Assembly: GCA_024639625.1 (NCBI GenBank)
Contig: JAHEIA010000160.1
Span: 1-7,231 of the forward strand
Length of the DNA stretch: 7,231 nt
Source of the DNA: Chromatiales bacterium
GTDB lineage: Bacteria > Pseudomonadota > Gammaproteobacteria > Chromatiales > Chromatiaceae
Direction: 5' to 3'
Positions 1 to 5,286 of this stretch are shown piece after piece (position 1 is the first letter of the stretch; every line of letters begins with the position of its first letter). Under the pieces are notes generated by a model, which was given only the letters and a program-made list of their open reading frames with translations, was not told the origin of the DNA and ran no database searches. Both the position numbers and the translations under genes were made by a program.

Positions 1-143
1 AGTTCTTGATCGCCCAGGGCGCGGACGTAAACGCCTTGAACGCTGCCGGCGCAACCCCACTGGATATCGCGCAACAGAGTGGCGATACGGACTTGGTGCG
101 TCTGTTGCGCAGCCAAGGGGGTACGTCGCAGGCCAGCCGGTGA
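1..143 (+). CDS. Ankyrin-repeat protein, C-terminal end (partial)
   Basis: The 5' end lies outside the window; the frame begins with a complete codon at base 3 and stops at TGA 141-143, leaving 46 residues. The fragment shows a recognisable ankyrin unit: 'AQGADVNALNAAGATPLDIA' gives the loop and first helix, and 'SGDTDLVRLLRSQG' gives the second helix of the repeat. It ends in a short polar tail. Ankyrin repeats bind protein partners, so the role of the whole protein cannot be told from this end. A hairpin with a T-run follows 35 bases after the stop, which suggests the transcript ends here. The frame call is firm because the repeat consensus is clear; location and function are unknown. Confidence 0.8.
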   Translation, partial: FLIAQGADVNALNAAGATPLDIAQQSGDTDLVRLLRSQGGTSQASR

Positions 144-178
144 CGACGGGCGTGGTTTCTGGTAGTGTCGCCTGCCGC

Positions 179-206
179 AACCCCCACAAGCCGGGGGTTT
201 TCTTTC
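179..206 (+). terminator. Probable intrinsic terminator after the ankyrin gene
   Basis: AACCCCC (179-185) pairs perfectly with GGGGGTT (193-199) across a 7-base loop and runs into TTTTCTTT. This is a short GC-rich stem with a T-rich tail 35 bases after the ankyrin stop, as expected of a Rho-independent terminator. It ends only about 4 bases before the Shine-Dalgarno sequence of the next gene (AGGAGA, 210-215). It may therefore instead act as a leader hairpin or partial attenuator for that gene. Confidence 0.65.
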
Positions 207-225
207 TCCAGGAGAATGATCCGCC

Positions 226-513
226 ATGGCATCTACCGTTGACGAACTGACTGTGACCTACTCCGAGGACGGGGTCGAACTAGTGCAAGAGCTGGACAAG
301 CAGATCCTGTCCAAGGGCGCCTGGACAACGATCCTGTTTCGCTACCGCGATTGGGACCGTTCCAAAGGAGAGTACGGCCCGGAGAAGTACAGCATCCGGC
401 GTTACCAGAAACGCGGAGGAAAATATCTGCCCGCCTCCAAGTTCAATATCTCGAGCAAGGCCCAGGCCCAGCAGATCGTAGACACGCTGCAAGGCTGGCT
501 GGCCAGCGCCTGA
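226..513 (+). CDS. Small conserved-looking soluble protein, function unknown
   Basis: A 95-residue protein with no signal peptide, no membrane segment and no cysteine, so probably cytoplasmic. The start is well supported: AGGAGA lies 10 bases before the ATG. The protein is mixed and charged: an acidic N-terminus, then a strand-like stretch around 'WTTILFRYRDWD' (33-44), a basic 'YSIRRYQKRGGKYLPASKFN' region (55-74), and a C-terminal amphipathic helix with 'AQQIVDTLQGWL' (81-92). The aromatic- and arginine-rich middle with alternating hydrophobic residues suggests a small beta-sheet plus helix fold. I recognise no catalytic motif and assign no function. It converges on the Rnf operon with only 37 bases between the stops, so it is not co-transcribed with it. 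Composition, start signal and clean length make a real gene very likely. Confidence 0.85.
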   Translation: MASTVDELTVTYSEDGVELVQELDKQILSKGAWTTILFRYRDWDRSKGEYGPEKYSIRRYQKRGGKYLPASKFNISSKAQAQQIVDTLQGWLASA

Positions 514-521
514 TCGGCGGA

Positions 522-543
522 GAAACCCAGCTTCCTTTGGGCC
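522..543 (-). terminator. Weak hairpin in the convergent gap, possible terminator
   Basis: Read on the minus strand, CCCA and TGGG pair across an 8-base loop and are followed by TTTCT. It lies just after the stop of the last Rnf-operon gene and just after the stop of the convergent 95-residue gene. The stem is only 4-5 pairs, so this is a tentative call based mostly on position. Confidence 0.25.
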
Positions 544-550
544 GGAGCGT

Positions 551-736
551 TCAGCGACGCTTTTGGCAGGCGCTACTCGCGTTGCAGGAACAGCTGGCCC
601 CGCAACCCTCGCCGTCGCTCGGCTGAGGCCCGAATTCCGGATGCCGCTCGGCGAAGCGCAGTGCGAGGCGTTGTACCGTGACCCAACCGGCGAGCACCAG
701 CAGAATGAGCGCGGGAGCCAGCAGATAATCAAGCAT
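551..736 (-). CDS. NqrM-like small Cys-rich membrane protein at the end of the rnf operon
   Basis: Sixty-one residues. One hydrophobic segment ('LLAPALILLVLAGWVTV', about residues 5-21) is followed by a basic/polar linker and a C-terminal cysteine cluster 'GCGASCSCNASSACQKRR' with spacing C-x3-C-x-C-x5-C. This plan, an N-terminal anchor followed by a four-cysteine tail ending in C-x-K-R, resembles NqrM (DUF539), the factor needed to mature the Fe centre between NqrD and NqrE of Na+-NQR. RnfA and RnfE are the homologues of NqrE and NqrD, so a matching role in inserting iron or Fe-S at the RnfA-RnfE interface is a reasonable inference. The ATG at 736 overlaps the rnfA stop by 8 bases, indicating translational coupling. 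A TTG at 757 would add seven residues deeper inside rnfA and is less likely. Alternatives are another FeoB-associated-type Cys-rich protein or a relic of an RnfB N-terminus; no RnfB ferredoxin motif follows. Confidence 0.7.
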   Translation of the reverse strand: MLDYLLAPALILLVLAGWVTVQRLALRFAERHPEFGPQPSDGEGCGASCSCNASSACQKRR

Positions 737-1319
737 GCGAACCGCCCAGACCGGCAAAGCCCATGAATGCGAGGGACAGCAGGCCGGCCAGCATCAGGCT
801 CAGCGCCGCCCCCTGACTAACGCTCGGCACTTCTGCCAGCTCGAGCTTCTCCCGCAGGCCCGCCATCAACATCAGCGCCAAGGTAAACCCCACCCCCGCC
901 CCGAGGCTGAATGCCAGACTCTGCAGGAAGTTGTACTCGCGGAAGGTCTGAAACAGGGCGAGACCCAGGATCGCACAGTTGGTCGTGATCAGCGGCAGGT
1001 AAATGCCCAGGGCGCGAAACAGCGCCGGGCTGAATTTCTTCATCACCATCTCGACCAACTGGACGGCGGAGGCGATCACCGCGATATAACAGATCAGCCG
1101 CAAGAACTGGATGTCGAGCCAGGTCAGCAACCAGTTGATGCCGAAGGCGCACGTGGAGCTGACCAGCATGACAAAGGTGGTTGCCAGCCCCATGTTCCAC
1201 GCGGTCTGCTTCTTTGCCGAGACCCCGAGGAACGGACAGATGCCGAGGAACAGCGCCAACACGAAATTGTTGATGACCGCGGCGTTGAGGAAGATGAAGG
1301 TCAGGGAATCAGCGGCCAT
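729..1319 (-). CDS. rnfA: Rnf complex subunit RnfA (RsxA)
   Basis: Integral membrane subunit of the ion-translocating ferredoxin:NAD+ oxidoreductase, homologous to NqrE. Its 196 residues match the usual length of about 193, with roughly six hydrophobic helices. Signature stretches are 'NNFVLALFLGICPFLGVS' near the N-terminus, 'MGLATTFVM' (43-51), 'LGIYLPLITTNCAILG' (104-119) and the C-terminal 'SLAFMGFAGL'. Cys28 (GICPF) and Cys115 (TTNCA) are the conserved pair that, with the pair in RnfE, holds the intramembrane [2Fe-2S] centre known in the Nqr/Rnf family. The start is supported by AAGGAG nine bases upstream of the ATG. It overlaps the end of rnfE by 11 bases, and its own end overlaps the next small gene, so it sits inside a tightly coupled operon. 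Confidence 0.97.
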   Translation of the reverse strand: MAADSLTFIFLNAAVINNFVLALFLGICPFLGVSAKKQTAWNMGLATTFVMLVSSTCAFGINWLLTWLDIQFLRLICYIAVIASAVQLVEMVMKKFSPALFRALGIYLPLITTNCAILGLALFQTFREYNFLQSLAFSLGAGVGFTLALMLMAGLREKLELAEVPSVSQGAALSLMLAGLLSLAFMGFAGLGGSHA

Positions 1320-1971
1320 GGACGCTCGCTCCTTGTTGCTCCAGAAGCCTCCGCTCGCGGCGCTGGCGCAGCCACGCGAACAAGAGCAGCCAGGCGCCGA
1401 GGACGAAAAACCCCCCCGGCGGCAGGATCATCACCACCCAGGGCTGGAATTGATCCGAGAAGACCTGCAGCCCCAGTAGAGTGCCGTTGCCCAGCAGCTC
1501 GCGCACCGCTCCGAGGCAGAGCAGGGCGAACGTAAAGCCAATTCCCATGCCCAGTCCATTCACCAAGGTAGCTCCCAGTCGCTGCTTGGAGGCGTAGGCC
1601 TCCGCACGGCCGAGGATAATGCAGTTGACCACGATCAGCTGGATGAACGCGCCAAGCGCATTGTAGAGGTCCAGACTGATCGCCTGGATGGTGTAATCCA
1701 CGATGGTGACGAAGGTCGCGATAATGACGATATACGCCGCGATGCGCACCTGCTTCGGTATCAGCTTGCGCAGCAAGGACACCAGCGTTCCCGAAGCAAG
1801 GAGCACGAAGGTGGTCGCCAGCCCCATGGCAAGAGCATTGCGCACCGAGTTGGTCACCGCCAATACCGGACACATGCCCAACAGCATGACGAACACGGGA
1901 TTCTCCTCCCACAGGCCGCGAAGGAACGTATCAAGAGTGACCTTTTCTTCCTGGTTCGGTAGCGTGGGCAT
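1309..1971 (-). CDS. rnfE: Rnf complex subunit RnfE (RsxE)
   Basis: Integral membrane subunit homologous to NqrD and partner of RnfA. It has 220 residues, with about six hydrophobic helices and a basic C-terminal tail ('RQRRERR'). Family signatures are 'ENPVFVMLLGMCPVLAVT' (23-40), 'NALAMGLATTFVLLASG', 'IVVNCIILGRAEAYASKQ' (113-130) and 'LPPGGFF'. Cys34 and Cys117 are the expected ligands for the [2Fe-2S] cluster shared with RnfA. The start at 1971 gives the normal short hydrophilic N-terminus. No good Shine-Dalgarno sequence precedes it (a GAGG sits only 3 bases from the ATG), so translation may rely on coupling to rnfG, 22 bases upstream. It overlaps the rnfA start by 11 bases. Confidence 0.97.
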   Translation of the reverse strand: MPTLPNQEEKVTLDTFLRGLWEENPVFVMLLGMCPVLAVTNSVRNALAMGLATTFVLLASGTLVSLLRKLIPKQVRIAAYIVIIATFVTIVDYTIQAISLDLYNALGAFIQLIVVNCIILGRAEAYASKQRLGATLVNGLGMGIGFTFALLCLGAVRELLGNGTLLGLQVFSDQFQPWVVMILPPGGFFVLGAWLLLFAWLRQRRERRLLEQQGASVHGR

Positions 1972-1993
1972 CGGCCTCGGTTTCCCGTCGAAC

Positions 1994-2677
1994 TCAGTTG
2001 GAGTGCTGCAACAGCGCCAGGTCGCGCTGGATCAGCGGAATCAAGTGTTGCGCGCTTGCGTTCAACATCCGCCCAATGGCCTTCGAGGACACAGTGGCAC
2101 CGGAGATGGCGTCGATCTGCCACGGCTCGGTCTTCGCGCCGTGCTTCACGGTTACAATCGGATGCGCCAGGCCGGCGCCACCGGCGTCGACTTGCGCGTC
2201 GAGCGCCTCGAAGTTGCGGAGAAACCCCGGATCAGAGGCGATCTTATCCCCCAGTCCGGGGGTCTCCGCCATCTTCAGCACCTTCATGCCGATGATACAC
2301 TGGCACTCTGGTCCATATCCGTACAGAACCTTGATCACGTCCTGGTATCCCTGGGCGGCGGCCTGCAGCGCAACGCCGCGCAGACGGCCGTCGGCAGCAT
2401 AGGCGGCGTAGATACGTTCGCCCTGAGCGCCTTCGCTGTCGGCGGGCAGCAACCGGTCCCCCACGGCGATGAAATCCTTGCGCGATACCGCCCCCGGAAC
2501 CACCTGGAAGATCGCCTTCTCGATCGCGATGCGCTGGTTCTCGGCGATAATGGGCAGGGTAAAATGATAGACCAACACGACCAACAGCCCGGACAGGGTG
2601 GCGATGCTCCCCAAGGTCCGTAGCATGGCGAAACTGGGCGTGACGGGTGCCTGCTGGACTTGCGCTTCGCTGCTCAT
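1994..2677 (-). CDS. rnfG: Rnf complex subunit RnfG (RsxG), covalent FMN protein
   Basis: Membrane-anchored flavoprotein subunit homologous to NqrC, with the soluble domain facing outward. It has 227 residues: a short cytoplasmic N-terminus, one membrane helix (about 22-44, 'LGSIATLSGLLVVLVYHFTL'), then the FMN-binding domain. The covalent flavin motif is 'DAISGATVSS' (189-198), where Thr195 in SGAT is the expected phosphoester attachment site. 'ETPGLGDKI' (138-146) is the other family signature. Cys125 and Cys127 in 'YGPECQCIIG' are a close pair worth noting. GGAGGGG (2688-2694) lies ten bases before the ATG. The start overlaps the end of a 27-codon micro-ORF that fills the space after rnfD. 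FMN attachment would need ApbE, which is not encoded in the window. Confidence 0.97.
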   Translation of the reverse strand: MSSEAQVQQAPVTPSFAMLRTLGSIATLSGLLVVLVYHFTLPIIAENQRIAIEKAIFQVVPGAVSRKDFIAVGDRLLPADSEGAQGERIYAAYAADGRLRGVALQAAAQGYQDVIKVLYGYGPECQCIIGMKVLKMAETPGLGDKIASDPGFLRNFEALDAQVDAGGAGLAHPIVTVKHGAKTEPWQIDAISGATVSSKAIGRMLNASAQHLIPLIQRDLALLQHSN

Positions 2678-2757
2678 CTACGGCGTTCCCCTCCGGCCCT
2701 GCCAATTCCTCTGGCAAACGCGCCGAGCAAACGCACATTCGTCGTCGCCGCGCTCAT
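2674..2757 (-). CDS. Possible 27-residue micro-ORF bridging rnfD and rnfG
   Basis: After the rnfD stop a frame opens at ATG 2757 (ATGA overlap with the rnfD TGA) and ends in TGA 2676-2674, which overlaps the rnfG ATG as ATGA. It starts MSAATTNVRLLG and ends ERRR, with six arginines and no recognisable domain. The exact fit between the two genes suggests a coupling peptide that carries ribosomes from rnfD to rnfG. Its own Shine-Dalgarno sequence is poor, rnfG has a strong one, and a chance open frame of this length is common in GC-rich DNA. Treat as tentative. Confidence 0.25.
   Translation of the reverse strand: MSAATTNVRLLGAFARGIGRAGGERRR
2688..2694 (-). promoter_or_regulatory. Strong Shine-Dalgarno sequence for rnfG
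   Basis: GGAGGGG, ten bases before the rnfG ATG. It fixes the rnfG start and shows that rnfG can be translated independently of rnfD, from which it is separated by 76 bases. Confidence 0.7.
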
Positions 2758-3818
2758 TCTGCCTTTGCCTTTTTTCGCTGTACACCATATACCCGCGGCT
2801 GAGTAACCGACGCGATTAACGGCGAGAGGGCATTGCCCAAAAGGATGGCATACATGACGCCTTCCGTGAGACCACCGAACAGGCGGATGATGACGGTCAA
2901 TACGCCGATCACCGCGCCGTAGATCCAGACCCCAAGCGGCGTTACCGGGGACGCGACCATGTCACTCGCCATGAACACCGCGCCCAGCATCAGACCGCCC
3001 GACAACAGCACGAACAGCGGGTCCGGGTAGCGGCTCGGGTCCATCAGCCAGAACGGGAGACTGGTCAGGGCGGCAGCCGCTAGCACCGCACTCGGGATTC
3101 GCCAATCCATCATGCGGCGCAACGCCAGATACGCCCCGCAAATCAGGATCAACAGCGCCGAGGTCTCGCCCGCGGAACCGGCAATCGCCCCGGTGAACAG
3201 GTCCATGGTGTCAGTGCCCACGTGCTGGAATTTCTGCAGCGCCAGGGGTGTAGCGCCGCTGAAGGCATCGACCGCGACCTGCTGACTCCACTGGCTGGTG
3301 TCCGGCGGCTGCAGGAACGGCAGGCTGAGGGTGGACGGGATGAATTCCAGGAATCGGTTCGGCGCGAACGGCGGCGTCCAGGTCGTGATCGCCACCGGGA
3401 AGGCGGCCTGCACAAAGGCGCGTCCCACCAATGCCGGATTCATTACATTGAATCCCAGGCCGCCGAACAGCGCCTTGCCCAGGCCTACGCCGACGAACCC
3501 AGCCACCGCGGCCATCCACAGGGGGAAGCCGGGCGGCAGGGTCAAGCCGAGCAGAATCCCGGTGATCGCGACGCTTCCATCCGCGAGGGAGTTCGGCCGG
3601 TCGGACAACCAGCAGAACAGGGATTCGGTCAGCAGACAGGCAAGCGTGGTCACCACCAGGAGTGCCAGGGCGCTGATGCCGAACACATAGACCGCGTAGC
3701 CGCTGACCGGGAGCAGCGCATACACCACGTTGCGCATGATCTGATCCACGCTCAGCGGTTGTTTGAGATGCGGTGAGGTGCGCAACTCAACCCGCAGATC
3801 GGTATCCTGCATACTCAT
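2754..3818 (-). CDS. rnfD: Rnf complex subunit RnfD (RsxD), covalent FMN membrane protein
   Basis: Large integral membrane subunit homologous to NqrB. It has 354 residues from the ATG at 3818, matching the usual length of about 350. Most of the chain is hydrophobic helices. Signatures are 'RTSPHLKQPLSVDQIMRNV' at the N-terminus (13-31, typical of RnfD), 'SLADGSVAITGILLGLTLPP' (77-96), 'GGLGFNVMNPALVGRAF' (119-135) and 'DAFSGATPLA' (184-193). Thr190 in SGAT is the expected covalent FMN site. 'MASDMVASPVTPLG' near the C-terminal third is also conserved. The frame stays open farther upstream, but that would run into rnfC; the ATGA overlap with the rnfC stop and GGAG eight bases before the ATG support 3818. 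A second in-frame ATG at 3812 is possible. The protein ends in a lysine-rich tail. Confidence 0.97.
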   Translation of the reverse strand: MSMQDTDLRVELRTSPHLKQPLSVDQIMRNVVYALLPVSGYAVYVFGISALALLVVTTLACLLTESLFCWLSDRPNSLADGSVAITGILLGLTLPPGFPLWMAAVAGFVGVGLGKALFGGLGFNVMNPALVGRAFVQAAFPVAITTWTPPFAPNRFLEFIPSTLSLPFLQPPDTSQWSQQVAVDAFSGATPLALQKFQHVGTDTMDLFTGAIAGSAGETSALLILICGAYLALRRMMDWRIPSAVLAAAALTSLPFWLMDPSRYPDPLFVLLSGGLMLGAVFMASDMVASPVTPLGVWIYGAVIGVLTVIIRLFGGLTEGVMYAILLGNALSPLIASVTQPRVYGVQRKKAKAE

Positions 3819-5155
3819 GCCGCCTGCTCCCGGTTGATGGCCTTGGCGATACGGAAATACTGCACCAGGGGGATGTTGGACGGGCAAACATAACTGCAGC
3901 ACCCGCATTCGAAACAGTCGAACAGATGGTGCTCCTGGGCAACGGTCGTGTATTCGCGCTTGGCGGCAAGCTGCCCCATGAGCGACGGGTTGAGATGCAT
4001 CGGGCAGGCCTCGACACAGCGTGCGCAATGGATGCACGGGAAGACCTGACGCGGCTTGAGGTCGCTATGGCGTTGCTCCAGGACCACCATTCCGGACATT
4101 CCCTTGGTGACCGGAACGTCCAGCGAGGCGACCGACATGCCCATCATGGGTCCTCCAAGGATCACCTCATGCGCCTCCGGCTTGGCACCGGCGTGCTCGA
4201 GCAGATAGCGCACCGGGGTACCGAGAGGAACCAGGTAATTGCCGGGGCGGCTGACACCGGTGCCGGAGACGGTTACCAGGCGCTCGACAAGCCCCCGCCC
4301 GCGCGGTAGGAGGTCGCCGATTGCGGCCAGGGTCCCGACGTTGAACACCGCAACGCCGACCGCAGACGGCAACCCACCCGATGGCACCTGGCGCCGGAGC
4401 AGGGATTCGATCAGCATCTTCTCCGCTCCCTGCGGATACTTGGTCTCGACCGCGTGGACGCTGATCCCGCTGTTCGCAGGAATCTTCGAGCGGATCGCCT
4501 TTACCGCGTCCCGTTTGTTGTCTTCGACACCGATCATCGCCCGGTGCACATCCAGCGCACGCATCATCAGTTGCGTGCCGGCGATCAAATCGTCGGTGCG
4601 CTCCAGCATGATCCGGTGATCGCAGGTGAGGTAGGGCTCGCACTCGCACCCGTTGGCTATCAGTGTATCCAGAACCGCGTCTTCCGGCGGGCGCAGTTTG
4701 ACGTGCGTCGGAAAGGCCGCGCCCCCCAGCCCCACGATCCCGGTCCCCTGCAACAGCCCCTGCAGGTCTTCCCGGCTCAGGTTTTGCAGATCCGGCGGCG
4801 CCTCGTAGAGGATCTCCTGACTCGCCCCCTGATACACATCGAGCAGTATCGCCGGCGCCTTTGGACCTTGCGCGGTCGCCACCAGTTCGATCCCTCTGAC
4901 TACCCCGGTAGCGGGCGCGTGCAGCGGCACCGAAACATAGCCTGCCGCCTCGGCCACGGGCTCACCGCGCACCACCTCCTGACCCGGTCGCACCAAGGGC
5001 CGCGAGGGCGCCCCCGCATGCTGTGACAAGAGCAAGGTCAGGCGCGGCGCGAAAGGCAGCCTGCGGATGGCCAACCCGCTGGTGAGGTCCTTGAAGTCCC
5101 GCGGATGCACTCCGTGATCGAAGGTCTTGCGGCGAAACAGCCTCCCCAGGGTCAT
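3815..5155 (-). CDS. rnfC: Rnf complex subunit RnfC (RsxC), NADH/FMN and Fe-S subunit
   Basis: Peripheral cytoplasmic subunit that exchanges electrons with NAD(H) and passes them through Fe-S clusters; its core is related to NqrA and to NuoF of complex I. It has 446 residues. The N-terminal RnfC barrel domain begins 'FDHGVHPRDFKDLT' (12-25). The FMN/NADH-binding glycine-rich motif is 'GIVGLGGAAFPTHVK' (139-153), followed by 'ANGCECEPYLTCDHR' (167-181). An SLBB-like region comes next (about 290-320), then two [4Fe-4S] motifs: Cys374-377-380-384 ('CIHCARCVEACP') and Cys414-417-420-424 ('CFECGCCSYVCP'). It is the compact form, without the long Ala/Lys-rich C-terminal repeats of enterobacterial RsxC. 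The ATG at 5155 has only a weak upstream Shine-Dalgarno sequence but overlaps the stop of a preceding micro-ORF. The PFOR gene ends 131 bases upstream. Confidence 0.97.
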   Translation of the reverse strand: MTLGRLFRRKTFDHGVHPRDFKDLTSGLAIRRLPFAPRLTLLLSQHAGAPSRPLVRPGQEVVRGEPVAEAAGYVSVPLHAPATGVVRGIELVATAQGPKAPAILLDVYQGASQEILYEAPPDLQNLSREDLQGLLQGTGIVGLGGAAFPTHVKLRPPEDAVLDTLIANGCECEPYLTCDHRIMLERTDDLIAGTQLMMRALDVHRAMIGVEDNKRDAVKAIRSKIPANSGISVHAVETKYPQGAEKMLIESLLRRQVPSGGLPSAVGVAVFNVGTLAAIGDLLPRGRGLVERLVTVSGTGVSRPGNYLVPLGTPVRYLLEHAGAKPEAHEVILGGPMMGMSVASLDVPVTKGMSGMVVLEQRHSDLKPRQVFPCIHCARCVEACPMHLNPSLMGQLAAKREYTTVAQEHHLFDCFECGCCSYVCPSNIPLVQYFRIAKAINREQAA

Positions 5156-5244
5156 GGCATGACACCGCCATTTCGCGCGCGGGGTAACACAAGCCGCGAG
5201 GCTGCCCCCGGCAGCGCCGGCATCGTGCTGCTACGCATCCACAT
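5152..5244 (-). CDS. Possible 30-residue leader ORF ahead of rnfC
   Basis: In the 131-base gap between the PFOR stop and rnfC, an ATG at 5244 is preceded by GGAG at nine bases' spacing. The frame begins MWMRSSTMPALPG and stops at TGA 5154-5152, overlapping the rnfC ATG as ATGA. It has four Met and four Arg and no recognisable domain. Because rnfC has a weak ribosome-binding site, translation could be coupled through this short frame. It could also be chance. A small hairpin (CCGGC-agc-GCCGG, 5208-5220) lies inside it. Confidence 0.3.
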   Translation of the reverse strand: MWMRSSTMPALPGAASRLVLPRARNGGVMP

Positions 5245-5286
5245 ATTCGATCGCTCCGAAGTGACGGTGTCCGACGGCTTGCCCGG

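Noticed and set aside
159..176. Possible sigma-54 promoter (GG...GC) upstream of the 95-residue gene
   Set aside because: Spacing between GG (161-162) and GC (174-175) is 11, not the required 10, and the flanking consensus is poor.
737..757. TTG start at 757 for the Cys-rich membrane protein
   Set aside because: It adds only seven residues encoded inside rnfA; the ATG at 736 directly precedes the membrane segment and has the usual short overlap.
735..1535. Long plus-strand open frame of 266 codons opposite rnfA/rnfE
   Set aside because: It is antisense to clear Rnf genes, low in complexity and rich in Gln/Arg/Gly, with no domain; a GC-driven shadow frame.
1703..2623. Plus-strand open frame of 306 codons opposite rnfE/rnfG
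   Set aside because: It lies opposite two well-supported coding sequences, has no plausible start signal and no recognisable family.
3819..4037. Upstream extension of rnfD to an earlier in-frame ATG at 4037
   Set aside because: It would overlap the Fe-S region of rnfC by over 200 bases; the added residues look like out-of-frame translation, and the start at 3818 gives the normal family length.
5208..5220. Perfect hairpin CCGGC-agc-GCCGG between the PFOR gene and rnfC as a terminator
   Set aside because: It has a short stem and no T-run on either side, so there is no support for termination.
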